Below, in pieces: positions 25,764 to 34,334 of a DNA stretch of 64,000 bases (positions are counted from its first letter, which is position 1; every line of letters begins with the position of its first letter). The notes below the pieces were generated by a model. It saw only the letters and a program-made list of their open reading frames with translations. It was not told where the DNA came from and searched no databases. Both the position numbers and the translations under genes were made by a program. Source of the stretch: CAKZQX01 sp034435975 (GTDB lineage Bacteria > Chloroflexota > Chloroflexia > Chloroflexales > Chloroflexaceae); assembly GCA_034435975.1 (NCBI GenBank), contig DAOTWD010000152.1:62001-126000 (forward strand). Reading direction: 5' to 3'.

Positions 25764-26612
25764 TTATTCGTAGCGAAAGATCAAAATAAACTGATGCACT
25801 TGATTAGCCACAAATGCAAAGGGATAGCCAAACGGATATAAATTCTGGCTCTGATCGTGCCAGATGCGATAGCCACGAAATACTAATCCTGGTACCGACC
25901 ACAGCGTTTGCACAACATCGGCATGGAGCATGTTATGATGCTCGCTCGTGGGCTGCAAATCTTTGGTAAATAGCACCAGATGACCGCCTGGCTTCAGCCA
26001 TAACACCGCGTGCTCCACAATGTTCCGTAGCTCGCCAAGGAAAGTCTGATAATCCAGATTACCGAGATCTGCCGTCGATTCGGTAAAAGGTGTCGCTGCA
26101 CCCCGTCCACGCTTCTTGTGTTCTCCAGTCTTGGTTCGCGCTTGCATGGCGGCATAGGGCGGATCAGTGAGAATCAGATCAAAAGGCCGGGCCACGACCT
26201 CGGCATACATATGCAAATAGCGTGCATCACCCACAATCAGTGGCTGCGGTGTAAGTTGGAGCGTCCGACACACATGATAATAGCAATCCACATACTTCTG
26301 GGCCAGTTCAATGCCTACACCGGTGCGCCCTTCGAGTGAGCAGGCCAGCAGGGTGCCACCTACGCCGGCAAATGGATCAAGGATGTGACCACCACGTCGT
26401 GTGAAGAAGCGTATCAACTCGGCCATCAACTGCGGTGGCTTGGGTGAAGGATGGAGTCGCCGCAACGTGTGGGCATAGGCCTCCGGCCCTCTGGTGGGAT
26501 AGCGCGTCGTAATGACTGAACGCAGCGCATACACCCACTCACGGCCTGTGAGATTATTGAGTTTATTGCGCGGGTCAGGCCGGGAAGCATCGTCGCGTCG
26601 TTGGTCATCCAT
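25764..26612 (-). CDS. N6-adenine/N4-cytosine-type DNA methyltransferase
   Basis: A 282-residue methyltransferase. A substrate/cofactor helix with PSPKPPQLMAELIRFF precedes motif I DPFAGVGGTLL (about residues 94-104), GVGIELAQKYV (motif II) and motif IV ILTDPPY (about residues 145-151), the catalytic signature for amino-group methylation. The order X-I-IV suggests the gamma-type arrangement. No restriction endonuclease gene is near, so it appears solitary. Some RNA guanine-N2 methyltransferases share these motifs, so the nucleic acid target is uncertain. It overlaps the 3' end of carA by eight bases, which implies coupled translation with a pyrimidine/arginine pathway gene, an odd pairing. 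Confidence 0.82.
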   Translation of the reverse strand: MDDQRRDDASRPDPRNKLNNLTGREWVYALRSVITTRYPTRGPEAYAHTLRRLHPSPKPPQLMAELIRFFTRRGGHILDPFAGVGGTLLACSLEGRTGVGIELAQKYVDCYYHVCRTLQLTPQPLIVGDARYLHMYAEVVARPFDLILTDPPYAAMQARTKTGEHKKRGRGAATPFTESTADLGNLDYQTFLGELRNIVEHAVLWLKPGGHLVLFTKDLQPTSEHHNMLHADVVQTLWSVPGLVFRGYRIWHDQSQNLYPFGYPFAFVANQVHQFILIFRYE

Positions 26613-27765
26613 GGTTTGAGACTCTGGTATGTTCGCGCATCATGTGTACAAAATCGGCAAACAGATAGGTGGCATCGTGTGGGCCAGGGCCAGCTTCCGG
26701 GTGATATTGCACACTAAACGCTGGCAACGAGCGATGCCGCAGACCCTCAACGGTCTGATCATTCAGATTGATATGGGTTACTTCGACCTCGGCTGGCAAA
26801 CTATCGGCATCAACCGCAAAGCCGTGATTTTGCGAGGTAATTTCGACCCGGTCACGATGCAAATGCCGCACGGGATGGTTGGTGCCGTGATGACCAAACG
26901 GCAGCTTAAAGGTGCGTCCCCCCAGCGCCAGCGCCAGCAATTGATGCCCCAGACAGATGCCGAATATCGGCACTTGTCCAAGCAGTGAGCGCAACGGTTC
27001 CAGTGCATACGTTGCTGCAGCTGGATCACCGGGGCCGTTGGAGTAGAAAATACCATCCGGTTTCAATTGCAGCACGTCGGCGGCAGGGGTGGTGGCTGGA
27101 ACAACGGTCACGCGGCAGCCATGATCGACCAGGCGGCGTAAGATGGTGCGTTTGAGGCCAAAGTCATAGGCCACGACATGCAGCATATTGGCGGCTGGCG
27201 CCTGCTGCATACCTGTTGTCTGTCGCGCAGCCCGAGTTGCCTCGAACGCACCACTGCCTTCTGTCCAGTGATAGGGTTCATCACATGTAACCAGTCGGGT
27301 CAGATCCTGGCCGACCATCGATGGGGCAGCTTTCGCCCTGGCAGCCAGGCGTTCCACATTATCGTCCTCGGTTGAAATAATGCCACGCATCGCCCCTGCC
27401 GAACGAATATGGCGCGTCAGTGCACGGGTATCTATTTCGCTGATCGCCACAATCTGATGATCGCGGAGCAACTGGCTCAGGCTGCCCCGTGCGCGCCATG
27501 AGCTGTAGTGTTCACTGTGAAACCGGACAATAAAGCCTGCCACCTGTGGTTGCCACGATTCGGGGTCAAAGTCGTTTACGCCAGTGTTGCCAATATGCGG
27601 CGCGGTCATGATCACCAGTTGCCCGCAGTAGGATGGGTCAGACAGAATTTCCTGATAACCCGTCATACCCGTGTTAAAGACAACCTCACCGACCCGTTCG
27701 CCTGTGGCACCAAACGACTGTCCCCTGAAGCTACGTCCATCTTCCAATACCAGGAGTGCTTCCAA
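26605..27765 (-). CDS. carA: Carbamoyl-phosphate synthase small (glutaminase) subunit
   Basis: CarA hydrolyses glutamine and channels ammonia to CarB for carbamoyl phosphate synthesis. The 386-residue protein has the N-terminal domain (LVLEDGRSFRGQSFGATGERVGEVVFNTGMTGYQEI) and the C-terminal class I amidotransferase domain. In the latter, the nucleophile Cys is in GICLGHQLLALA and the His/Glu pair is in YHPEAGPGPHD. SNGPGDP supplies the oxyanion loop. carB is not adjacent in this window. The gene leads a minus-strand series carA - methyltransferase - adenosyltransferase - glycosyltransferase. Confidence 0.97.
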   Translation of the reverse strand: MEALLVLEDGRSFRGQSFGATGERVGEVVFNTGMTGYQEILSDPSYCGQLVIMTAPHIGNTGVNDFDPESWQPQVAGFIVRFHSEHYSSWRARGSLSQLLRDHQIVAISEIDTRALTRHIRSAGAMRGIISTEDDNVERLAARAKAAPSMVGQDLTRLVTCDEPYHWTEGSGAFEATRAARQTTGMQQAPAANMLHVVAYDFGLKRTILRRLVDHGCRVTVVPATTPAADVLQLKPDGIFYSNGPGDPAAATYALEPLRSLLGQVPIFGICLGHQLLALALGGRTFKLPFGHHGTNHPVRHLHRDRVEITSQNHGFAVDADSLPAEVEVTHINLNDQTVEGLRHRSLPAFSVQYHPEAGPGPHDATYLFADFVHMMREHTRVSNHG

Positions 27766-27966
27766 TCTACCCTCCGCTGCATACTGCGCTTGTCTTCTTT
27801 ATGCGTATTGTAGCATAGAATGCCCATCGTGCGCAGCAGTGGTATACTGCTTCTCAGAACCTGTTTCCAAAGCGGTCGTAGGGGTGCAGCAGCGGTAGAC
27901 GGAGACCAGTGGACATACGATGGCACCTCGCTGCTGCGCCCTGACTTTCTGAACAAATCTACCTGT

Positions 27967-29091
27967 ATGCATATTGTACACATCTACAAAGATTTCTACC
28001 CGGTTCTGGGTGGCATTGAGAACCACATCAAGGTGCTGGCCGAGGGATTGACAGCACGAGGGCACCGCGTAACCGTACTAGTAACCGGGCCGCACCGACA
28101 CGATCAGATCATCAAGACCGGGTTGCTCACAGTAATCAAGGCTGGACGGCTGGCACATGTTGCCTCTACGCCGATGAGCTGGCGCATGCTTGTGTATGCA
28201 CGCCGCCTTAAAAATGTGGATGTGGTTCACCTGCAATTTCCCTACCCTCCGGGCGATCTGGCGGCTATGCTCATACCCCGGCACCCACCCCTGGTGGTAA
28301 GCTATCAGAGCGATATTGTGCGCCAGCGTATGCTGCGGACGGTCTATCAGCCGCTGCTCCAGCACACACTGGCCCGCGCCGCACGCATTATCACCAGCAG
28401 TCCGGCCTATAGCGCCAGCTCGCCCTGGCTTGCGCCGCACCGGGAGCGTTGCACGGTGGTGCCGCTGAGTGTCGATCCGCAACGCTTTGCGCATCCCGAT
28501 CCCGGTCAGGTTGGTGCCTGGCGTGCCCGTTATGGGTACCAGCCGCTGGTGCTGTTTGTCGGGCGCCTACGCTACTACAAGGGGCTGACGTTTCTCCTGC
28601 AGGCGCTGACCCATATGCGCACTCCTGCCCGGCTATTGCTGGTGGGCAGTGGGCCAGAGCAACAGCGCCTGCAACACCAGGCATACACGAGCGGGCTGAT
28701 GGAGCGGGTGACGTTTCTGGGCGATGTACGCGACGCTGAGTTGCCAGCGATCTATGCCGCTGCAAATGTCTTTGTACTGCCCTCGCACCTGCGTGCCGAG
28801 GCGTTTGGTCTTGTGCAGCTCGAGGCACAAGCTGCCGGATTGCCCATCGTTTGCACCGAGATCGGTACCGGCACCAGCTATGTCACGCAGCATGGGCAGA
28901 CGGGCTTTGTAGTGCCGCCCGCCCATCCGCTGGCGCTGGCGCAGGCGCTTGATGTGCTGCTGGCGAATCCAGCGCTGGCGCAACGTATGGGCCAGGCGGG
29001 GCGTACCCGCGCGATGCAGGAATTTACGCATGCACGTATGCTTGAGCGGGTGGAGCAGGTGTACCAGAGTGTGGTGGGGCATTGGTCATAA
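27967..29091 (+). CDS. GT4-family glycosyltransferase
   Basis: A 374-residue retaining glycosyltransferase of the GT-B fold, family 4. The N-terminal domain begins MHIVHIYKDFYPVLGGIENHIKVLAEGL, the donor-independent glycine loop. The C-terminal domain contains FVGRLRYYKGLTFLLQAL (nucleotide-sugar lysine), VGSGPEQQRL, VTFLGDVRDAELPAIYAAA, and the E-x7-E motif region RAEAFGLVQLEAQAAGLPIV. It probably adds a sugar to a lipid or surface polysaccharide. The ATG at 27967 is chosen from the domain start, as the upstream 49 codons have no family character. TGGTATACT at 27840-27848 may be an extended -10 promoter. Confidence 0.9.
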   Translation: MHIVHIYKDFYPVLGGIENHIKVLAEGLTARGHRVTVLVTGPHRHDQIIKTGLLTVIKAGRLAHVASTPMSWRMLVYARRLKNVDVVHLQFPYPPGDLAAMLIPRHPPLVVSYQSDIVRQRMLRTVYQPLLQHTLARAARIITSSPAYSASSPWLAPHRERCTVVPLSVDPQRFAHPDPGQVGAWRARYGYQPLVLFVGRLRYYKGLTFLLQALTHMRTPARLLLVGSGPEQQRLQHQAYTSGLMERVTFLGDVRDAELPAIYAAANVFVLPSHLRAEAFGLVQLEAQAAGLPIVCTEIGTGTSYVTQHGQTGFVVPPAHPLALAQALDVLLANPALAQRMGQAGRTRAMQEFTHARMLERVEQVYQSVVGHWS

Positions 29092-29501
29092 ATCTGATAT
29101 GGTGGGAATAGTTATATGCGTGTTTGTGTGGACACGGCGATGTGGCGATGTATGGTATAGTAAAACGAGCAGTGATTGTTACCGTTAGACAAGGATTCAG
29201 GTGTCAGGTGTTGACGTGACAGATGTAGTGACGACTTTAACAGATGTAGTGACGACTTTAGTCGTTCTACAGCCTTACAAACGACGAAAGTCGTTACGAC
29301 GTGCGACTCAACCGTAAAGTATCGACGAACCTTGTCTTAGTTATAATACAGCAATTCTTAGTCGGTTGTGAAGCACCGGAGTCCCGGCTTTCGCCAGGGT
29401 ATTGTTCCGTCCAGATCCGATGGTTCGTCCATGCTTTCGCCTGGACTCCGATGTACTATCGGCAGAGGCTTGCTATACCAGAATAAATAAAGTAGGTATC
29501 T
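29092..29501. repeat. Intergenic region with tandem and inverted repeats
   Basis: CAGATGTAGTGACGACTTTA occurs twice in tandem at 29220-29239 and 29241-29260. It is followed by GACTTTAGTCG-type and AACGACGAAAGTCGTT (29281-29296) hairpins. A further block at 29367-29453 contains ACCGGAGTCCCGGC, also at 16.4 kb, and CTTTCGCCTGGACTCCG. No gene is seen apart from the antitoxin beginning at 29502. Confidence 0.75.
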
Positions 29502-29765
29502 ATGTCTAAAGAAGATGTACCACATATAAGTGTTATTGAACTTAATGCTGACAATAGTGTCAAATTGCCTGCGAATATTGCGCAATGGTTCAAATTAGCT
29601 GATCGTTTCCTGGTGACCATCCAGGGTGATACTCTCATTCTCAAGCGTATCAATCCGATCAATGTGCTTGATGTCGTAGCGACAATACCAGATGATGAGC
29701 CACCGACCATGGAAGACATCAATGCTATCGTTCACGATGTGCGGCAGCAGTATCGATCAGGATAA
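29502..29765 (+). CDS. AbrB/SpoVT-like antitoxin
   Basis: An 87-residue protein with a central swapped-hairpin-type segment (VIELNADNSVKLPANIAQWFKLADRFLVTIQGDTLILKRI, residues 11-50) matching AbrB/MazE-like DNA-binding antitoxins. The tail (IPDDEPPTMEDINAIVHDVRQQYRSG) is the acidic, helical segment expected to wrap the toxin. It lies four bases before a PIN-domain gene, the usual order of such modules. The frame is intact, whereas the toxin frame is broken. TAGGTATCT upstream is a poor ribosome-binding site. Family assignment is by pattern only. Confidence 0.75.
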   Translation: MSKEDVPHISVIELNADNSVKLPANIAQWFKLADRFLVTIQGDTLILKRINPINVLDVVATIPDDEPPTMEDINAIVHDVRQQYRSG

Positions 29766-29769
29766 CAGC

Positions 29770-30196
29770 GTGAGGATTGTGGTTGATACAAATGTCGGGA
29801 TTTCGGGATTGCTCTGGAAGGGATTGCCAACAGAAATTCTGCGGCTTGCCGAAACAAGGCACATTGAAATCTGTTCGACAACTGCGATTGTTACAGAACT
29901 TGAACGTGTCCTGGAATAGGGGCGTATACAAAAACAGCTAGACAAACTGCAGCTAACGCGATCTGATGTAGTTGGCTTTGCTTTGACGTTGATGGTGATC
30001 GTTGAACCAATGGTTCTTGCAAGCAACATTTGATCCAGACGATGATATGTTTATCGCTTGCGCACTAGCAGCGAGGGCAGAGTATATTGTCTCAGGTGAC
30101 CAACACTTGCTCACGCTGGGGCAGTGGCAGGGCATTCAGATTGTCACTGTTCATGATTTTCTATCCCGTCATTTCCCCAGAAAAATAAACAAATAG
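29770..30196 (+). pseudogene. Broken PIN-domain toxin (VapC-like)
   Basis: The frame starts at a GTG four bases after the antitoxin: VRIVVDTNVGISGLLW with the first catalytic Asp, then EILRLAETRHIEICSTTAIVTELERVLE. It then meets TAG at 29917-29919, where the family has Tyr or Ser/Arg. The same frame continues as GRIQKQLDKLQLTRSDVV...VEPMVL and then loses register near 30000. The remaining conserved part, FDPDDDMFIACALAARAEYIVSGDQHLL (second and third acidic sites), is in the +1 frame up to 30196. Two independent lesions make a functional toxin unlikely. Restoring both would give a normal PIN nuclease of about 140 residues that cleaves RNA. A sequencing error could explain one lesion but hardly both. 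Confidence 0.85.
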
Positions 30197-30201
30197 GGTT
30201 G

Positions 30202-31431
30202 TCATCGCATCATTTTATCCAGCACCGCCAGCGTTTCGATATGCGGTGTGTGCGGGAACATGTCATAGCCCACCAGATCTGTCAGTTGGTACGCAACACC
30301 AAGCTGCCGCAGGTCGGCGATCTGGGTCAGTGGATTACAGGAGATGTAGACAATTCGCCGTGGTGCGAGACGCAGCAGTTCCGTACAAACCTCTGGCCCC
30401 AGCCCCACCCGCGGTGGGTCGGCAATCACGACATCGTAGGGACGACTCGCCAGATCGCTTCTGCGGGCGGTTAGCTGCCGGCGCAAAAATGACAGTACTT
30501 CCTCGGCCATAACCTTCACATTCGTGGCATGATTGAGCGCACTGTTATAGCGCGCCAGCGCCGCGCTTTCGGCAAATGACTCAATGCAGACCACCGATTC
30601 GACCTGGGGGGCCAGATGCAGCGCAATCGTGCCCACGCCGCCATACAGATCAATCACGCTCTCGGCATTTCCCACATGCCCGGCTACCGCATTCAACAGC
30701 GGGAGTAACAGATGCACGTTATTCTGAAAAAAAGAGTTGGGACCAACGTGGAGCACATTGGTGCCCACCTGCATAGGCAGGTTATTTGCTCCCCAGCGCC
30801 GCAAAGACGTTCCAAATGACAGATCGGTTTTGGTTTCGTTTAAAAGCCAGTGAAAACCCTGCACTCCTGGTTGCTCCAGGGCCAGCGTTGCCAGTTGCTC
30901 CATCTCCGTCTCATACGCACCTGACGCGGTAACTGCCACCAGAAGCAGAGTGTCCTGTGGACTGCGGCGTACCACCAGGTAGCGCAAAAAACCTTCGTGG
31001 GTGCGCACGTTATAGTCTGGGAGCGCCAGTTCCTGGGATGCGCGCCACAGCGTATGTGCGACCGCAAACGCCGCGGGTGGGATCAGATGGCATGTCTCTA
31101 GTTCAACAACATAGTTGAAGCGCCCACGCATACGCAAACCGAAGCGTCCCTTGGTGGCAACATAGTCCATGCGTGTCCGATAATGGTAAGGATTGGGCGA
31201 TGGTACAACGATGATCGGCAAAACGGGAGCTGCAACCGATGGCGGTAATTCTGCCGCCTGCCAGATCTGGCTGAGGGCCGTACTTTTGGCCACAATCTGG
31301 TCACCATAGTCGCGGTCTTGAAAGGCACATCCACCACAGGTCTGCACATGCGGGCAGAGGGGTTCAACCGCGGTACCGGTGCGGGTACGCTGCATAATCT
31401 GGTTACGGAACTGTTTATTCGTAGGTGTCAC
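30202..31431 (-). CDS. 23S rRNA (uracil-5-)-methyltransferase RlmD-like
   Basis: A TrmA/RumA-class RNA m5U methyltransferase of about 409 residues. An N-terminal iron-sulfur cluster is indicated by C-x5-C-x2-C (CPHVQTCGGC) plus a distant Cys in ELETCHLI. The Rossmann part has VIDLYGGVGTIALHLA (SAM), VIADPPRVGLG and the catalytic Cys in IVYISCNPLTQIADL. No N-terminal TRAM domain is seen, unlike E. coli RlmD. Which uridine is modified (23S U1939-like, U747-like or tRNA U54) cannot be decided. The GTG at 31431 is chosen because it follows directly on the stop of the upstream gene; TTG at 31464 or ATG at 31395 are alternatives. It is the last gene of the thrC run. Confidence 0.88.
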   Translation of the reverse strand: MTPTNKQFRNQIMQRTRTGTAVEPLCPHVQTCGGCAFQDRDYGDQIVAKSTALSQIWQAAELPPSVAAPVLPIIVVPSPNPYHYRTRMDYVATKGRFGLRMRGRFNYVVELETCHLIPPAAFAVAHTLWRASQELALPDYNVRTHEGFLRYLVVRRSPQDTLLLVAVTASGAYETEMEQLATLALEQPGVQGFHWLLNETKTDLSFGTSLRRWGANNLPMQVGTNVLHVGPNSFFQNNVHLLLPLLNAVAGHVGNAESVIDLYGGVGTIALHLAPQVESVVCIESFAESAALARYNSALNHATNVKVMAEEVLSFLRRQLTARRSDLASRPYDVVIADPPRVGLGPEVCTELLRLAPRRIVYISCNPLTQIADLRQLGVAYQLTDLVGYDMFPHTPHIETLAVLDKMMR

Positions 31432-31438
31432 AACATTG

Positions 31439-31963
31439 CTACTCTGCAAACCCTTCGTCTTCAACGACGCGTCGCATACGTGTCAGCAGTTGCATTCGCT
31501 GCACCTGTTGCACGATTTCTGGTGGACATGCACAACAATCCCAGTCAAACTTGGTAGCCTGTGCATCGGCGGTCAGGCAAAGAATGCGACCGCGTGCCAG
31601 ATCCAGTCGGAGCACGTCACCGGTACTGATCTGTCGGGCCGCAGCGGGCTGAACCAGCACAGGCAATCCCGCCTGCCCTGCTACGTGCATGAAAGGAGCC
31701 GCTGCTGCGGTACAAATAATGGCTGCCAGCCCCAGTGCTTGCAGCGCATAAACCGCATCCTCGGCACCTGGCCCGTCGTACACCTGCCCGCACACGACCA
31801 GGATGTCTCCTTCGCGGGAGCGCTCGGCCACGGCAGGATCAACGTTGGCCAGACAATATGCAGCCAGCAGCGCTGTGTCTGCACTGGCCGCCTGGATCGG
31901 GTCAATGATTGTGCCAGGCCACAGATCATGTTCAACCTGTATGGCGTAACCGGTAAGAATCAT
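31439..31963 (-). CDS. Stand-alone aconitase-swivel (LeuD-like) protein
   Basis: A 174-residue protein resembling the small (swivel) subunit of 3-isopropylmalate dehydratase: a STDTxLL-like start (SADTALLAAYCLANVDPAVAE), then REGDILVVCGQVYDGPGAEDAVYALQALGLAAIIC, AGLPVLVQ, and GDVLRLDLARGRILCL. In true LeuD the substrate loop reads GCGSSREHA; here it is VYDGPGAEDA, so the Ser-Arg pair that holds the substrate is missing. No leuC or other large subunit is near. It lies three bases after thrC and overlaps or abuts the RNA methyltransferase gene, so it is in a tight operon. Function is unknown; a diverged hydro-lyase subunit or small-molecule binder is possible. Confidence 0.7.
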   Translation of the reverse strand: MILTGYAIQVEHDLWPGTIIDPIQAASADTALLAAYCLANVDPAVAERSREGDILVVCGQVYDGPGAEDAVYALQALGLAAIICTAAAAPFMHVAGQAGLPVLVQPAAARQISTGDVLRLDLARGRILCLTADAQATKFDWDCCACPPEIVQQVQRMQLLTRMRRVVEDEGFAE

Positions 31964-31966
31964 GGG

Positions 31967-33316
31967 TTAACGTGGGCTGATGGAAGGGGTAATCCGTTCC
32001 ATATATTGATCAATAACCCGCCGCACCGCGTCTGCATTGGCCGCGACCTCAACCGGCGGATTGGGATACTGGCTCACCACTTCCGGCAGCGTGTTTTCGT
32101 GGTAGGCTTCTTTGAAGCGGCTGAACTTCAGGCCGTGTGCAGTTGAAATCACGACCACCCGATCTGCCTTCTGGATGATGCCGCGCTTGATCAGCTTGAT
32201 TGCTGCTGCCAGTGCCACGCCAGTATGGGGGCAGGCATACGTGCCCGTACGGTCGGCCCGGGCTGCGGCATCGGCGAGTTCTTGCTCGCTGGCCTGCTCG
32301 ACAATTCCATCAAATCGTTGCAGAATACTGATGGCACGGTTGATGCTCACCGGATCGCCGATCTGGATCGCACTGGCAGCCGTGGCACGGGCTGTCATCG
32401 GCTCATAATGGGCAAACCCCTGCTGATAAGCACGATAGAGAGGATTGGCATTCTCAGCCTGAGCACACACAATGCGCGGCAGGCGATCGATCAGGCCCAG
32501 TTCATACATCATCAGCAATCCTCTGCCGAGCGCTGCGGTGTTGCCCAGGTTGCCACCAGGGATAATGATCCAGTCCGGCACATGCCAATCAAACTGCTGC
32601 ACAATCTCAATCCCAACCGTCTTTTGCCCTTCGATCCGCAGTGAGTTGAGCGAGTTTGCCAGGTAAATACCTTGATCAGCGGTCACTGCGCGTACCACGC
32701 GCATACAGCCGTCAAAGTCGGTATCGAGTGCCAGTACCAGCGCTCCATGCGCAATTGGTTGCACCAGCTGGGCGGTGCTGACCTTGCCTTTGGGCAGAAA
32801 GACGATGGTGGGAATGCCAGCCGCCGCACCGTAACAGGCCAGCGCAGCCGAGGTATCGCCCGTACTGGCACAGGCCACGGCACGGATCGGCTTGCCTTCG
32901 GTGATCATCTGGCGCACGACACTGATCAAGACGGTCATCCCCAGATCCTTAAAGCTGCCAGTGTGTGAGTTGCCACACAGCTTGATCCAGAAGTTCTCTA
33001 CTCCCAGATCGATACCGAGCCGCTCGGCCCAGAACAGATTTGTCCCGCCCTCAAACATGCTGACCACATTATCATCGCTGACAACCGGGCATACCCATTC
33101 CTTCTTGCCCCACACCCCACTGCCATACGGCCACGATGTGCGCATCCAGCGGCTCTCAAACAGGTGTTTCCACTCGGCGGCACTGCGCTGACGCAAGGCA
33201 TCCAGATCATGCTGAACTTCGAGTAATCCCCCCGATTTGCTATAGTACACCACATCAGTCAACGGGTAGCGCTCGTTGGGATTATCTTGAGCAGCAAACC
33301 AGGCATTGTATTGCAT
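31967..33316 (-). CDS. thrC: Threonine synthase
   Basis: ThrC converts O-phospho-L-homoserine to L-threonine with PLP. The protein (449 residues from the chosen start) has the Schiff-base lysine in GNSHTGSFKDLGMT, the phosphate-binding PGGNLGNTAALGRGL, and CASTGDTSAALACYGAAAGI, typical of fold-type II threonine synthases. The WPYGSGVWGKKEW and FEGGTNLFWAERLG segments fit the longer clade. An ATG at 33334 is in frame, but the ATG at 33316 follows AAGGTGA by six bases and is preferred. A TATAAT with an adjoining perfect hairpin lies 195 bases upstream (33513-33550) and may be its regulated promoter. Confidence 0.93.
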   Translation of the reverse strand: MQYNAWFAAQDNPNERYPLTDVVYYSKSGGLLEVQHDLDALRQRSAAEWKHLFESRWMRTSWPYGSGVWGKKEWVCPVVSDDNVVSMFEGGTNLFWAERLGIDLGVENFWIKLCGNSHTGSFKDLGMTVLISVVRQMITEGKPIRAVACASTGDTSAALACYGAAAGIPTIVFLPKGKVSTAQLVQPIAHGALVLALDTDFDGCMRVVRAVTADQGIYLANSLNSLRIEGQKTVGIEIVQQFDWHVPDWIIIPGGNLGNTAALGRGLLMMYELGLIDRLPRIVCAQAENANPLYRAYQQGFAHYEPMTARATAASAIQIGDPVSINRAISILQRFDGIVEQASEQELADAAARADRTGTYACPHTGVALAAAIKLIKRGIIQKADRVVVISTAHGLKFSRFKEAYHENTLPEVVSQYPNPPVEVAANADAVRRVIDQYMERITPSISPR

Positions 33317-33512
33317 TATTTCACCTTCATCCAATCAGGTACCGGTGCAACAGTTTATCTTCCTTCACCGTAGCACGGGCAACATTGCCAGTGACGGGCC
33401 ATACCAGAGTCTGGGTACTCAAGTGCAGAACGACATGCGAGGCGCATTGCAGAGAACTCGATATTCTGATGGAAACCAGTGATATGCCTCTGACAGTTTC
33501 TAGCCCGACTTC

Positions 33513-33550
33513 ATTATAGCACGGCCCCTGGTCTTTGCCAGGGGCCGTGC
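33513..33550 (-). promoter_or_regulatory. TATAAT box abutting a perfect 13-bp hairpin upstream of thrC
   Basis: On the minus strand a 13-bp perfect stem (GCACGGCCCCTGG with its complement, six-base loop, 33550-33519) is followed immediately by TATAAT (33518-33513). If TATAAT is a -10 box, the palindrome covers the spacer and -35 position and could be an operator. No T-tract follows the stem, so it is a poor terminator for the TPR gene. Confidence 0.5.
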
Positions 33551-33658
33551 GTGTGAAATAGCTCAGATGTGATGCACTATCCCGGTGTGCGGGGTTCAAC
33601 ACAAATGACTGCAGATAAGTCACGTGCAATCTGTGTTATCGCAAGGAATCATGCACGT

Positions 33659-34099
33659 TCAACTTTTTTCTTGCTCGGCCAACTCGTCCTGGATCTGCCT
33701 TACATATCGTTCGGCTTCACCTCGCCAATAGGTATCCCCGCCAAGCATGAGATAGTGTTGCAGGTCGGCCAGGGCTATGTCCAGGGCACCATGGAAACGA
33801 TGAAACAGCCCGCGCTGCAAATATGGGTCGGGCCAATCGGGAGCTAACTCTATAGCCTGTGTCAGGTCGGCCACGGCTGGCTCATATTCATTCAGCTCGC
33901 GCCCGCGAATAAAACCGCTATGATAGTACGCCGCAGCCAGTGTCGGCCACCAGCGTCGGGCACGCCCAAAGGCGGCCACACTCAGTTCATAGAAGACTCG
34001 TTCGGCGCTACGATTGCCCATATGACACAGGCTGTGCCCCCAGGCGCACCACCAGTGTGCTATCCAGCGTTGCCAGAACGTCGGGTTGGGTGGAGACAT
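33659..34099 (-). CDS. Small TPR-repeat protein
   Basis: A 146-residue protein that is mainly tetratricopeptide helices. ERVFYELSVAAFGRARRWWPTLAAAYYHSGFIR, ELNEYEPAVADLTQAIELAPDWPDPYLQRGLFH, and GALDIALADLQHYLMLGGDTYWRGEAERYV form two or three TPR units with the usual W/L-G-Y-A-F/P pattern. The Trp-rich N-terminus (WIAHWWCAWGHSLCH) is unusual and is probably another helix. TPRs mediate protein contacts; the partner is unknown. It lies upstream of thrC on the same strand but 340 bases away. Confidence 0.8.
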   Translation of the reverse strand: MSPPNPTFWQRWIAHWWCAWGHSLCHMGNRSAERVFYELSVAAFGRARRWWPTLAAAYYHSGFIRGRELNEYEPAVADLTQAIELAPDWPDPYLQRGLFHRFHGALDIALADLQHYLMLGGDTYWRGEAERYVRQIQDELAEQEKS

Positions 34100-34334
34100 T
34101 GCTACCTCTTGTGCATATATCGCTCAGTATGACAGGACGGTTGCTGTCAGGTGGTCAGATAGCCTTTTTGCCTTTCGTGCTGCTGAAGGCGAAAAAAATG
34201 GTGTTGAAGCGACCGCATAAGTCATGGCACTATCAGCCATTATGCATAGTGTGCATTATATGCAGCAGGGGTATCTCACGCAATACCAGATATCGGGAGG
34301 AGCATGTTATAATACTGAACGTACTCATAAAGAA
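34100..34334. other. Intergenic region between the TPR gene and the palindrome
   Basis: No gene is seen. It contains a GCTGAAGGCGAAAAAAATGG stretch and GTTATAATACTG near 34306 (TATAAT at 34308), which may be a promoter facing mltG. Confidence 0.4.

Noticed and set aside
29917..30002. Programmed readthrough and frameshift in the PIN gene
   Set aside because: There is no slippery heptamer with downstream structure, and two separate recoding events would be needed; decay is simpler.
31379..32146. 255-codon plus-strand open frame
   Set aside because: It lies antisense to the RNA methyltransferase start, the LeuD-like gene and thrC; it is a shadow of G+C-rich third positions.
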